63,851 bases of DNA from Gnetum montanum. Its lineage: Eukaryota > Streptophyta > Gnetopsida > Gnetales > Gnetaceae. The stretch is from contig MNCI01037842.1 of the NCBI GenBank assembly GCA_015680685.1, forward strand, positions 765,139 to 828,989. Direction: 5' to 3'. Below, in pieces: positions 23,850 through 35,893 of the stretch (position 1 is its first letter; each line of letters opens with the position of its first letter). The notes beneath the pieces are model-generated. The model worked only from the letters and a program-made list of their open reading frames with translations. It was not told where the DNA came from and did not search any database. A program made the position numbers and the translations under genes.

Positions 23850-26170
23850 AGTCATTTCCTTAATCTATAGCTCCTTCAAGTGAATTTTTACTTTGTTGTA
23901 TTTGTTTAGTCCATGAAAGATGGATTTCCAAATATCGCCTACTTGCTAGAGCTACTAGAGGATCTCATTCACCTTTACCTTCACCAGTAGCATATTTTTT
24001 TCATTGATTTCCTTCTACAAGCCAACTTGGTCCCTGTAACAATTCTTAACCCTCTCAAATTTGAGGGCCTCATTCTTGTATGTGGAAATATCTATTATAG
24101 AATTTTGATGAAGGGAATGCACCTCCTCCATCGAGAGATTTCTATTTTCTACTACCAACCTCCTCAATTCAATGTTTACCCTGGCAACCTACTCCGATTG
24201 TTCATAGATGAATTTAACATTTTCTTTCTTTTGTGCATCAACATTTTGTAAGTGAAAATTTTTAGTAGTCATAGTTTTATTCTCCTAGTGAGTCTAGCCT
24301 AAGTCCTTTTGAATATTATAAGTTGCAACACTGGCTGAGAACTAGTCAAAGACTACCAACTCCTTGGCATACTTAGCCTCTTTGAGTTTGGCCTAAAGTT
24401 ATTGAAAAGATTCATCTTACATAACTACTTGGTTGGGTAGCATGGGATCAACAAGGTCAGCTCGAAGTTCAACAACCTTCACATCCAAGCATTGGTTCTC
24501 TTCTTTAGCTATTTCAAGTTGCTCCTTCATGATGATGCACTTGCTTCTTACCTTGAGTAGTTCTAACTAGGTAGTAGTGATGGTAGCTAAGAGGTCAAAG
24601 ACATCAAGAATTAGTTTCCTAGTTTTCACCAATTGGTCCAAAAATTCTTCATGCTGGGCTACACTTAACCTTCCACTTATAGTTTTGGTGAATGTCTACA
24701 CATCTTTAGGTATAACAATGCCTAGTAAAGATGCCACTAGAGCATTGAGGGCCTGAACCACTTGATCAATGACCACTTCTATCACTGTCTCCTACCCTTG
24801 GTGCTGGATCACCAAGATGGTAGCCCCCTCACCCTTCTCCAAATGCATTGAAAAGGTAGCAGCATTCCTAGAGATTTCTAGGAATTGTTGTTATTGCAAT
24901 AGGGACATCCTATACCTCTCAAGTGCTTAGATTCAACCTTGTGGGAAATTTCATTCATTGGGTAGAAAAAATTAGCACACTAGCCTCCATATAACTTATG
25001 GTTTAGGCCACTTCATTGAAGTGGCTCATGGTTGATCAGTACATAGATGGATCACCACCACTTGTTCCTACCTGTTGTTGCTATAGGAGTTGCTCATAGA
25101 GTTAATGCATGTGCTCAATGGTAGCACAAGCCTCTAGCATTGTTTCATGAGTGGGTGGTAGAGGTGATGGTTTTTGCTTCTCTTCCTAGACTACCTTTGT
25201 AGGTACTTTATCTTTCATCATCTCTACCCAAGAAGCAAATAGAGAAAAATGAACTACATCATTCATGTAGTGGGCTATGCCTCCCCTCTTGCACAATTTT
25301 TTGATAAGGCATAGAAAGAAAAGTGCCTTCTTTCTATGTTTTTTCTTCTTAAATAATTTCTCTATCTTAAGTTAGGTTAGTTATGGAAGGTTGACAGGGA
25401 ATCTTCTACTCAGAGTGACACATGTAGGGGTAAAAAAGGGTATGATCTTGTTGGACCTCATCATTGGGTTCAAGTGAAAGGCTACGATTTTGAAGTAAGT
25501 GCATTTTTCCATTGTGAGTGCACCAAACTCTTTGTGGTCCACTCCATAGAACCATTGTATTCATTTTTTCTTAATGCCTAGATCTACCTACATTAGGATT
25601 TCAACTAAAGTGGCCCTAACTTTAGTTAGCCCAAGGGGTTGAGAGATTACTTTTACTACATAGGACATAGTTATGTCCTTGATTTTGACTATAGCATTGA
25701 CCTACTTGTTGTTCCAAAAACTATGTCTACCCCATGTACCACTCCTTGTTGAAAGTGATGATAAACCACATGGGAGTGTTCTGAAGTTGTGTCTTAACTT
25801 TTGAAGGAGAAAACTCCAAGAATGTTCTAAATTTTGGCTCCTAAAGCATAGATTTCTGAACCTCCTTAGATGCAATTTGATTGAGGTAGACCTCCATCAA
25901 GGTGACCTCAAGGTTTGGTCTTGGCCCAAGTGCCTCATCTCAATGAGATTGTTCAATTGCGGCTACTTTCTAAATTTGTCTAATAGAATCCACTTTGGAG
26001 TCCTCCTAAAGAGGTCCCGTTGCATGGGTTTCTAGTGCTTGCTCCTAGGGTTGTTCTGGGCCCCTTCCAATTCTTAGTCATTTTTCTTTTAGTTGGGATA
26101 GTCCTCCTTCTTGTAGGTGCTTTCCCTTTCGTGCCATTTGTAATCATAATAGAACCAAGGATTAGCATGT
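23850..26170 (-). pseudogene. Third ORF (coiled-coil protein) of copy C
   Basis: An additional ORF downstream of integrase, on the same strand. The start region near 26140 reads MARKGK followed by a Lys/Arg/Pro/Thr-rich stretch. The interior includes MKEQLEIAKEENQCLDVKVV and then ELRADLVDPMLPNQVV at 24421-24550, a heptad-like coiled coil. The counterpart at 55750-55850 reads RKELVALRAECRDP and then LDQVE, so the L-R-A-D/E-x-x-D-P block is conserved between copies. I see no clear membrane segment or fusion-peptide pattern, so an envelope-type role is not supported. The function is unknown. Several stops and frame breaks are present. Confidence 0.6.
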
Positions 26171-26574
26171 GATGTGTAACCTATAACATTTAGGTACCTG
26201 ATTTCATTGGTTAGTTGCACTTGGCTAAGTTGTAACCATGGTAGATTAATTATTTTAATATTATTTTGATATTATTATGTTAATATAACTGCTACAGTGA
26301 ATTGGAAGGATTTAACTTTCACAAATTCATTATTTTAATGTTATTTTATTCATTAAACTCTTGTGGGAGTTGGAAAAATTTCAATTTTTTTTTTGTCAAA
26401 ACCTACGATTTTCTAGCCCCCATAATATAGAGCTTCCTCTTGTAGCTATAGGAAAAAAGAATGAGAGTAATTGGATAAACGGTTTGAAAGTTATGGGCTT
26501 TGGAAGGTTCTAAGCTCTAGAAAATACAAAACTCCCCCTTTGTTTGAGCTCAAATGTGAAAAAAATGCTAAATG

Positions 26575-26650
26575 TGGCTATGTATATATAAAGGTTTTGT
26601 ACTACATCAATGGGATTGCATCAACTAGATCACATTGACAAGGCTTGTGA
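26575..26650 (-). promoter_or_regulatory. Candidate internal promoter of copy C
   Basis: The minus strand has CTTGTCAATGTGATC, then CCCATTGATGTAG, then a TATA-like ctttatatatacat. The same words in the same order (CTTGTCAATGGGATC, CCCATTGACGTAG) occur in this element's own 3' LTR U3, also followed by a TATA box. It lies about 450 bp ahead of the third ORF's start region, so it could drive that ORF. That role is inference. Confidence 0.5.
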
Positions 26651-28300
26651 CCAAAATTTTCCATAGTAAAAATGAGGATGAAAAGGAGTTTGAGTGTGAA
26701 ATTAATGTTGTTGGAGACCTAGAAATTCCATGGACATTATGAAATAGTTGAAGAGGGCTAGATAGATCATTTAAAAGAGTTTTGAGTTGGAGAATGAATT
26801 TGAAGAAGTGCAAAATTTGATGTAAATGATGGGGCACATAAAGGATTTAATTGTAAAAGATGCCTAAGGATAAGGAACTCAACTAGCCCTACCAAGAGGT
26901 ATGGAAGTGGATCCTTACCATAACATGCTCATGCCATTAATTCCCCTACATGCCTTTAAACTAAGAAGTCCATGGACTCTATGGATGATTAATGGTTGCA
27001 AAAAGTTAAGGATGAAATATTGTAAGAATTTACCTAAGAATTTCAACACATCAACCTAAGACATCAAATGAAACCATGAAAAATTAATAGTAAGGTGAAT
27101 TATGGGAAGTAGTAGTGGATGAGAGAGAAGGTGGAATGGGATCTTGAATCATGGTCACATGAAGTCCTTTATGGAGTTCATGGTTAATATGACATGATAA
27201 CAACAATCCTTAGTCCAAATTAAAACCAACTACTTTTAGTTACTTCACATCAACCCTAAGAATAGTCCACCCTCGCAAGACACAACAACATTCCCACAAA
27301 GCAATCACCATTCCTTAAAGAGAAGTAAGAAGTGAGATGGGGCCTTAGTTAGAGGGGGCCTTCAGGCATAGGTAACATGTCTTTCCAGTCTCATAACCAA
27401 TGCTTGTAGCTTATTATTGAGTCTAATGAGTGTACTTTGAATTCCCATCATTTTTTGAATTTTATTTTTTATGATTTTTTGAATGGAAACCACACCATGC
27501 AAAGACTTTAACTTCCTATTATTGGTCAATAGCAAAATGGTGAAAAATCCATGAAAACACTCATGCATCCAAGAGGGTATGCAAGTATAGAGAGCATTGA
27601 GTCCTCTTGAAGTCATGCCCATGTCTATTCATTTAATCGTTTCCAAGTTTGAAAACTACCAAGGTCACAAGTTTGTTAAATTTTCATTAAGGAAGGAACC
27701 TCATATTTTGAAAACAAGGAACACCATAGAGTTTGTGGATGGGTGGATGATGTGGACTCACTACCTATTCCAAGAAAAAGAAGCCATGTATTAGTTATCA
27801 ATACCAAAATTCAAGGATAGAATCCAAACATTAGCAATCAAATAACATTATAGGACAAACCACCATTGGCAAATAGCTACAATTGGACTTCTTGTGGCAA
27901 CAAAAAAAACAAAACATACATAAGAAAAACATAAAAAAAAAGTGTAAGAAAAAAACAACCCAAAATAAATTGTAAAATATGCAAGAAGATAAAATGTACT
28001 AAAGATGGTGTAAAACAAAAGATGGTGAAAAATAAGAAAAAATTGAAAAACTAAGGAGCCACTTTGTATGATCTATCATGGATGGCCATCTTTCCCATGA
28101 CTAAGTTGGAAGGAGGAGATCCAAAAAATTGAGCGTGCTTGTCCATCCAAGGAGGTGTTGTGGCCACTAACTCTCTTAGGCTTATGGAAAGGTTTAATTT
28201 AGTGCATCTTGAGTAGTAGTTTCTTATTTGGTTTTTTCAATTTTCATATGAACATGGCCTTAGAAGGTAAGGTTTTATAGATAAAGTAAGGTCCTTTCCA
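26651..28300 (-). other. Noncoding stretch between integrase and internal promoter, copy C
   Basis: No ORF is supported. It is conserved in layout with copy D (61990-63600) and partly with copy E (56500-57050). Shared landmarks are a CTAACTAAGGCCC-type word (27345-27360 here) and a GTCATGGGAAAGATGGCC-type word near 28090, so it is a family feature and not random filler. Confidence 0.6.
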
Positions 28301-28319
28301 CAACATTTGAAACTTAGGT

Positions 28320-29330
28320 TTTTATGACACATGTGTGGGGTTCGAATAAAGGACCTTTTCTTCTAGTCGGAATTTTACATTCCTTATTTTTAGGTCATGG
28401 AATTATTTATTGAATGCCTTCTAAACTTCATTCAAGGATAGGGCCATCAATCAATTCTCATCTAGCATCTTGAGCTTTATCAGTCTTTCTTTTTGTGCTA
28501 GGATTAGGTCAAGATCAAGGTCATAGGCTGTTGATAGTATACAGAGCTTAGATTGGATAGGAAGAGTTGGTAGTTTACTGTACACCAATTCATAGGTAGA
28601 ATAGCATATAGGAAGTTACTAGGTTGAGAAATAGGCCCAAAGGGCATTGTTAAGTTTAGTGCTCCAGTCTCTCCTATATTTGCTAACTTTTCTTGTTAAG
28701 ATCTTAGTGAGCTCTCTATTCATAACCTTTGCTTGACCATTGGCTTGGGGGTGGTAGGGTGTTATTAATTTATGTTCTACCCATAAGCATTGCATGAATT
28801 TTTAAAATATGGGGCCTATAAAATGAGTACCATTATTTGAAATTAGTGCACATGGTATTCCAAACCTATTTACAACATTTTTTTGTACAAACCGAGTAGC
28901 TATAGAAGATGTACAGTTGGTGAAAACTATTACTTCTATCCATTTCATTTAATAGTCAACAATGATTATGATGTATGCCTTGCCATTTAATATGGATGTG
29001 ATGGGAGCCATGAAGTTAATGCCCCAAATGTTAAAGGGTTCTAATGATTCGATCCACTACCAAGGTTCCTCCATATAAGTAATCATCCCGCCATCACATT
29101 GGTAGTGTTCACAAGAGTAGATGAATTGGTGAGCATCCTTGAAAAGTGTTGGCCAAAAATACCCTACCATTAGGATCTTAATGGTTCTAAAATTTTCAAC
29201 ATAGTGGCCCCCACAAGGACCCTCATGAACATCCTAAAGGATGAGTAGTTGGTCAACATTAGGAACACACCAACAAACAAAGACATTGACACATATCTTG
29301 GAAAAATGTTCATTGATCTCCATGGAGTAT
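28320..29330 (-). pseudogene. Integrase of copy C; all three catalytic acidic residues lost
   Basis: Integrase inserts the element's DNA into the host genome. The HHCC zinc end is visible (VHEGPCGGHYVENF, then YFWPTLFKDAHQF and CEHYQC, 29130-29240). The core reads NIWGINFMAP where Asp is expected, LISNNGTHF where S-D-N/G-G is expected, and YHPQANGQAKVMNRE where AEV is expected. So the D, D and E residues have become N, N and K, each explained by one G-to-A change. Other stops are scattered through the frame. Confidence 0.85.
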
Positions 29331-29339
29331 TTCAGTTGG

Positions 29340-29985
29340 TGAAGAAACTATTGTTTCTTCTTGTTGTCTAGCTCTTGTGACATTTCCAAGGTGAGATGGT
29401 ACATGAGAATTCCATCATACTTGTTAGGTTCAATAAGCACTTGTTCATTTATAGCACTAGCAAAGAGGACTTCATTAGAAAATTGATTAAAAAGTGGGCT
29501 TTTCTCCGCTTTGTTGTTCCATCTCAATTGAGATAAGTGGTTAGCGATCATGTTCTTAGTTCCTTTTTGATCTACCATTGTGAGATCAAATTCCTATAAT
29601 ATCACCAGCCACCATATGATATGGGGGCTCACTGTTGGTTTGTTCATAAGGAACTAGATAATTCTATGGTCCATGTGCATGAACACCTTGTACCCAAGCA
29701 CATAGTACCTAAATTTCTCCAAGGCATGCACCACTACCATCAATTCTTTCTCTGCTATAGTGTAATTTAGCTATGCATCCACAATGCTTTGGCTTACATA
29801 GTGGATATAGTAAGGATGTTTATGATCATCCAACTTTGTGAGCATGGCTCCCAAAGCATAATTGGAAGCATTCATCATGATATGAAATGGTTTGAATCAA
29901 TCAGGTGCTTGTAGAATTAGAGTTTCTATGAGATTTTGGTTGAGTTACTAGGATGTAATCTTGAATTCATCAGTCCAAATAAATG
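29340..29985 (-). pseudogene. RNase H of copy C
   Basis: Recognised by PFHIMMNASNYALGAMLTKL, YTIAEKELMVVVHALEKFR and FMHMDHRII. The first catalytic Asp (normally C/T-D-A-S) is Asn, again a G-to-A change; the Glu and the DH Asp remain. The block VDQKGTKNMIANHLSQL is the linker toward integrase. Confidence 0.8.
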
Positions 29986-29989
29986 GAGC

Positions 29990-30870
29990 ATCCTTCTTTG
30001 TAAGCTCTACCAATGGTTTGAAAATCTTAGAGAAATTATCTATGAAGTGTCGGTAGTAGCTTGTGTGAATAAGGAATGATTAGACATCTTTAATAGTTTT
30101 TAGTTGGTAGGTAATTCCTTGGATGACCAATATTTTCTTAGGATCCATCTCAATCCCTACTTGTGATATTCTGTGCCCCAAGACAATTCCTTGCTAGACC
30201 ATTAGATGGCTCTTTTTCCAATTGAGTCAAAAGTTGGTCTGCACACACCTTTTTAGCACTTGCTCAAGGCAGTCCAGGGCTTGCTCAAATGTAGCCCAAT
30301 AGGTGGAAAATTCATCCATGAATACTTCCATTCCACTACCAATCTGCTATTGAAAGATGCTTAGGGCAAGGTGTTGGAAGGCTATAGGGGTATTGCATAG
30401 ATCACATGACATTTTTCTATATGCAAAAGTCCCCCAAGGACTTCTAAATGATGTTTTGGCCTGATCCTTGGGTGTGATCTAGATTTTTTTGTAACCACTA
30501 TAAACATTTCAAAAGTTGTAATAGAAATGCCTAAAGATGGTGTCCAACACCTAATCCACATATGATAAGGGAAAATGATCTTTGTATGCTATCATGTTCA
30601 ATAGACTAAAGTCAATACAAACCCTCCACTTACCATCTTTATTTGGCACCATCACAAGTGAACTAACCCACTTGCTATCCACAATGGGATAGATGAACCC
30701 CACCTTGAGGAGTTGTTCAATCTTCTCTTTAATGATCTACTTTAGTTTGGGGTTCAACCACCACTGGGGATTCTTCTTTGACTTCATGGATGCATCTATA
30801 TAGATGTTGTGCAGGTATATACATGGATCAATTTGAGTTAGTTCATGATATGACTAGGTAAGAGCTATTG
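29990..30870 (-). pseudogene. Reverse transcriptase of copy C
   Basis: Motifs in order: IEQLLKVGFIYPIVDSKWVS, LVMVPNKDGKWRVCIDF, the YKDHFP segment, the catalytic region EVFMDEFSTYW, then LGHRISQVGIEMDP. The catalytic box is normally F-M-D-D in this group and reads F-M-D-E here. Several stops interrupt it (near 30340, for example). The order and wording match Athila/Tat reverse transcriptases. Confidence 0.85.
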
Positions 30871-31347
30871 GTTATTTGTTGACCACCTTCAACAACTTTT
30901 CTTTTTGTTTAGGAGCACTATTAACATTGATTATAACTGGCTTAACATTTTTTAGGAAAGCATATTTCATTTTGGTTGATAGAGTTTTCAACTCTAGGGG
31001 CTCCTACCTAAAGCTCTCAAGGGCTTCAAACTCTTTCCAATTGATGTCAGCAATTTCATCATTGATGAGTTAATGGTGCATTTTCTCTAGTTCATCCATG
31101 CCATCAACGTAGGCATTACTCAGGCTCTCAGTTGGTTCCATGCATATTGTTGAACTGCTTTTAGGATTAGCTATCAGCCACTCGGTGTCCTCTTACTTTA
31201 TGACTATTGCATATATGTACCTTTGAATTTCTATCAAATCTACATAGTTTCTTCATGCTATCATAGATTTACTTTTTATACACCATAATTTCTACACATG
31301 GTTGCACCCTGTGTCAGTGTACATGATGCATGAAACTTGCTTTCTCC

Positions 31348-31938
31348 TTATAGTAAAAAGGAAATATTTTTGATGCCTAGTTGCGAATCAATAGTGCTTA
31401 GCCAAGCCCTTCTCATGATGATTGGAAAGTCCCAATTACAAATGTCAGCTTGAATAACTAGGAAACCAATAAGATAATACCACCTATAGACAGTGGTCAA
31501 AATGTCCTCCATCAGCTCCAAAGTATCAGTGATGGACTTATCTACCAACTCAAGATGGATGTTGCTCTTCTTAAGAGGAGGCAAGTTCCAAGCTTTGTAC
31601 ATCTCATAAGAAATCAAATTTACACTAGAAATTGAGCTTAGAAGATTCTTACATGGCTTATTCTTGGAAATCTGCAAATAGATTAGGAGATTCCTAGGAT
31701 CAGTTCTTTTCCTAGGAAGGTGAGAAACCTTAATCCAATCAAAGATTACATGGGTTAACATGACAGTGTGAATCTTCAAATGTGTTTGGTTTAAAGAGGA
31801 CTCTAAAGATTGTGCAAAGGATAAGGGAGAAGTAGGGCTATCAGCCATGTATGTCTGTAAGGGCTTTTTAGAACTATTGGTTTGAAAGAAGGGTCTCTTT
31901 CTACATTTATTTTCCAAACCACTTAGTTGAGGAGCCAA
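31348..31938 (-). pseudogene. Protease region of copy C
   Basis: An open stretch of 196 residues. SSVNLISYEMYKAWNLPPLK marks the segment just after the active site, where an L-L-D-S/P-G-S/A box is usual; here it reads L-L-S-S-I-S, so the catalytic Asp is gone. Later come the LELVDKSITDTLELMED and FPIIMRRAWLSTIDSQLG segments, the C-terminal flap-side part. It matches the plus-strand copy at 61360-61700 along its length. Confidence 0.8.
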
Positions 31939-32349
31939 TTGTAAGGTAACAGCCCTAGTGGTGTTATGTTGTTGTGGTTGGGTTAGAATTTTATCCTATA
32001 TTCATGAAGTAGGTGGTAAGTGAGTTGAGGATGGAGGGACATGTGCAATAGAATGATGAGGGTAATGAGGAAATGTGGATTCCCCTATTGGAGATTAGAT
32101 TCTTTAATATTCAAGAAGATAGTAGTGATGCTAGAATGAAGCATGATTGGAAGAGTCATGTGAAGAAATGGGTTGCTGAGCATAGTACCCATATGAATGA
32201 GGCTATCGATAAGGATATGGTTTTCTTGGCGGTGGTATCCCTCATGACTATGGGTTCTTTCACTAATGGTACTACTCATAAGATTGTGGTAGAGCTTCAC
32301 TCAAGTAGTAGGCAACCTTGGGGTTGTTGTTGGTGGAACTACTTGGGGT

Positions 32350-34280
32350 TGTCTTGAGGATAAGGCAACCTTCTGGGTGCTTACCTTCTTGTCAATCTAG
32401 GATTTATATCATATAACCTAGACTCCTAAAAGTATGATAGAATAGGATAACATCCCTTAGGATGTTCATAGTGGTAGATATTACACCAACCATCATAATC
32501 TAATTCAATGTTCATAGCCTCCTCTATAGTAGTAGCCTTGCCCTTACCCCTTTAGTAGGCATGTTCAACGTCCTTCCTTCTCTTGTGATTGTAATCACCA
32601 CTTTGCTCCTTGCATTCCTCTACTATTTTTAAATTAGTTTATAACTTATTATCCAAAGAGTCCCACATTTTATCTACCTTAGCCAAAATTTTGAAAATAG
32701 ACTTTTGAATTAGCAAGGTCTTTTGATGCACCACTTCATTAAGTGGTGCTTTCTCCTTGTTGTCATAGAATTGAACCTTCCTTTTTTGGATGGAAGGATC
32801 TCAGTTATATTCTTCCACACTTTTTCTTTTTTCCAACTCTCCTTCTTCCTTGACAACTTTCTCTATTAACCTTCAGATCTAGTAAGCTCTAAGTTCTAAA
32901 AGTCTTCCTTAGGCATAGACCCTAAGTGTTCTCATTGTTTTTGTTTGAAGTCCATCTATGATATGGTAGAGCTACTACCTTTGAGAATAACCATGGCTAG
33001 GAAATCTATGTAGGAGACAATAGTACCTTTCCATATTTGTGTCTAATGTCTCATGTATTTCTTGTTTCCAACCTTCAATTTGCTTTCTCATATTGGACAC
33101 TCAGAAGTATGTTTGATACTTGTTGGTTAAGGGTTCAAGCATCATACTCCAACATCTAATTGATTATAGTTCTAAGGATTCTACTAGTTTTTAGCTTCTT
33201 TAATGAACATCCTTGGGAATAGCTTTAACTTTTTCCATTCATTTTTGACATTTTGCAAGGCACAAGCATTATGAAAGGGTTGGAGATGATTATGTGGATT
33301 TGAGTTGTATCCCCCTTCAAACTTGGGGATATTGTTCATATCCAATCATTTAATTATGATATCTTTCATATGCCTTTTTGGGATTCTCATGGCCTTTGTA
33401 ATGGTGAACATATTCCTTTTTACAAGCAAAGGCTCATCATGATCGTAACCTTTGTGATGGCCATGATGCCTTCTACTACCCCTTATTTTGTGGTGATGGT
33501 CCTCCCTTGATTGCCCACACCCCTAGTCTATACTAGTTTGGTGGTCCCTACAATCATCTCTATCTCATTGATCACCTCCATCATGGTTATGTCCTCTGTG
33601 ACTTTAGTTGAAGCTTGAGAAGGAAGAAGAGGATGTCGTAGGTAAAGAAGAGGGAGAAGAGCTAGTACCATCATGGTACTTGCTACCCTCTCTTCTTTAG
33701 TTACTTGATCCTCATATTTGTCCATATTTCTACCTTGATTCCTACCTTTAAAATTCCCATTATCATGGACTTGTTCTTGCATAAATCAAGATTTTTTATA
33801 GTAGACTATAAGTTCTAGTTCAATCCCCTGCTCATCAAAGCTAAGGAAAGAAGATTCAATGAATTGACAATCCTAGAAAAGGAATCCTCTCCTTCTTTTT
33901 GGCCTAGCAAGAAAAAGGGTTTATTAAACCATTTTCTCTTCAATGCTTCATGACATCACTCCTATTGTTGATCTCTTTTGCGTTAGGCTTTAGTGGGATG
34001 GTAGTCTCAATAGTTGTAGTCTTGCACAACATATTTAGCATTAAGCCCCTAGATTCCCAACCTCATAAGAGTTTGAATCAACATTGCAAGAATGGATCAA
34101 TTGGATGGCAACATGATGTTGCCCTCTATGTCCCTCCATTGCACTTACTCATCCTAAGGCAAGATGAAGGTGAGATCTAGCACATACTCATTGAGATGAG
34201 TCTATACCAATCTACGTTACTAGGGCACTTACTAATTTAACCTCCTATGACTTTATTGAGTGGATGGATGCTTGAACGAT
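32350..34280 (-). pseudogene. Gag of copy C
   Basis: It matches the gag at 58761-61190 in reverse orientation: the DMNNIPKFEGGYNSN-like start of the conserved domain lies near 33300-33350, the charged linker at 33480-33780, and the N-terminal segment at 34000-34200 (the CCATCCCACTAAAGCC side). Short open segments remain (33528-33782) but there is no continuous frame. Confidence 0.7.
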
Positions 34281-34427
34281 GGTGGAGAATTAGCCTTGTG
34301 CGAAGAAGTCATTTTAGAACATTCAAAAGAAAAATAGTGTGCTTGTTACTATTATTATTATTCTTAATGATTACAACTTTAAGGTTCGTTACAATGTATT
34401 TAAATAGCACATGTAGCTAACTAAAGT

Positions 34428-34445
34428 CCTTAACAACAACGCTAA
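34428..34445 (-). other. Primer-binding site of copy C, decayed Asp-tRNA type
   Basis: The minus strand next to the 5' LTR reads TAGCGTTGTTGTTAAGGA. It differs from TGGCGCCGTTGCCGGGGA at seven positions, all C-to-T or G-to-A transitions. Confidence 0.55.
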
Positions 34446-35327
34446 TGATGAGTAGCGAGCAATCCCTACACCAAATCATATGAATCACTAGTGTTCACTA
34501 AGTGATTTGGTCGAATTCCATAGACTTTAGGTCTCCAAGAACACTGGGGCTAAGAAGTGAATATCAAAGACATGATCATTGTCTTCCCAGTTTCACTTGT
34601 GAAATGTAAAGGTATGATTAAGTGTCACTGAGGCACATGATTTTTATCATTTTTTCTTTTTTACTATATCTGTCTAAGTGTGGGAAACAAAGTAAATTTG
34701 ATATTTAATTAGTCTAATTTGTCTAATAACTACCTAACACTTAACTAATCCTACCATAAGCATCTATTCTCACTTTCCATACACATCCTAAACACATTGC
34801 CACACTACTTGACTACCAAGCGTTAGGTGCTACTACGATTACCAAGTGTAACATATGCTTAAAGTGGCCGTACTTATGTTCATTATTTAATTGATATTAA
34901 TTACTTAATTAAAATTCATTCAAGTAAAGTACATGAAAATTTCTTAATTAAAATTCATTAAAGTCAAGTTCATGAATAATAAATGCATAAGGAAAACATT
35001 CATCTATTCCAAGTGATGCAAGGTTTGATAAAAGAAAGATCATCTTTATTTTCATTCACACTAAGGTGCTTAAGTACATTAGTACTTAAATAAAGATCTA
35101 TATACTTCTTTGAATCCTACTACAAACACTCAGAAAATATTATAAGTCTAAAGAAAACAAACTACAAGAGCTTCACTACAAATAATGAAAGAAGTGCCAT
35201 AAATGTAGTGGGTAGCTATACATTTATAGGTAATGATAGAGTGCCACATTGATGGGTACCCATCAACATAGGAAACCCTATATCAACAGCATTCCATCAA
35301 CATGGCTCAACAATGCATGATTCATTA
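34446..35327 (-). repeat. 5' LTR of copy C
   Basis: 882 bp. The inner edge is TGATGAG on the plus strand; the outer edge is TCATTA (TCATCA with one change). The U3 motif array is at 35255-35310 and the TATA box cctataaatg at 35221-35230 (minus strand). Partner of 22597-23468. Confidence 0.87.
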
Positions 35328-35893
35328 GACATCTAATCGACAACTTTTGATCTTGGAAAAAAAGTATTTCCTAAGCTAAAGACATCTTCTTTGTATCTAT
35401 TCCACATTCAAGATAGACATCTCTACTCTTCTAAGACATCTTTCAAGGAAAATTCCAATGGACATATTTTTGTAATTTAAGCACCAAGGGAAAATGAAAG
35501 GTCATCAAAACTTGTATAAATAGACATCAAAACCTAAGCTTGGAGAGAAGAAATCAAGGGTAAGAGAGAGAGCAATTTTAAAAGAAAGAATAGATTATCT
35601 TAAGAGAGGAGAGTTTAACTCATCTTGAGCAGTCTTGTTGTGAGTTGTCTTGAGTCATGGATGAGGGAATGAAAGGAATTCATAGTTGTATGACTTTGGG
35701 TCTTATGTAAAAGGAAGTGATGTGAGGATCTTGAGTATTATTTTTCCTTGGTACATTAGTTCCATTATCTTTTTTACTTCATTTAATTTGTTCAAGCAAG
35801 AATAAAGATATGTTTTATTTTCCTATTTTAAGTGGGGTTTCTATCTTGAGGATTTGGACATCAATTGAGGTTCATGAGGTAATATCATTACCA
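35328..35893 (+). repeat. 5' LTR of outer element, second piece
   Basis: It continues the LTR interrupted at 22596. It aligns with 38440-38997, contains AGACATCT motifs and the TATA box gtataaatag (35514-35523), and ends TTACCA directly before the primer site. Confidence 0.82.

Larger units (their letters stand above)
22597..35327 (-). mobile_element. Nested Athila/Tat-like Ty3/gypsy retrotransposon with third ORF (copy C)
   Basis: A 12.7-kb element on the minus strand. In element order it has a 5' LTR (34446-35327), Asp-type primer site, gag, protease, reverse transcriptase, RNase H, integrase, a long noncoding stretch, an apparent internal promoter (26575-26650), a coiled-coil third ORF, polypurine tract and 3' LTR (22597-23468). 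It lies inside the 5' LTR of another element with a 5-bp target duplication (GACAC/GACAT). The primer type, gene order and extra 3' ORF fit the Athila/Tat group. All genes are broken. Confidence 0.88.
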
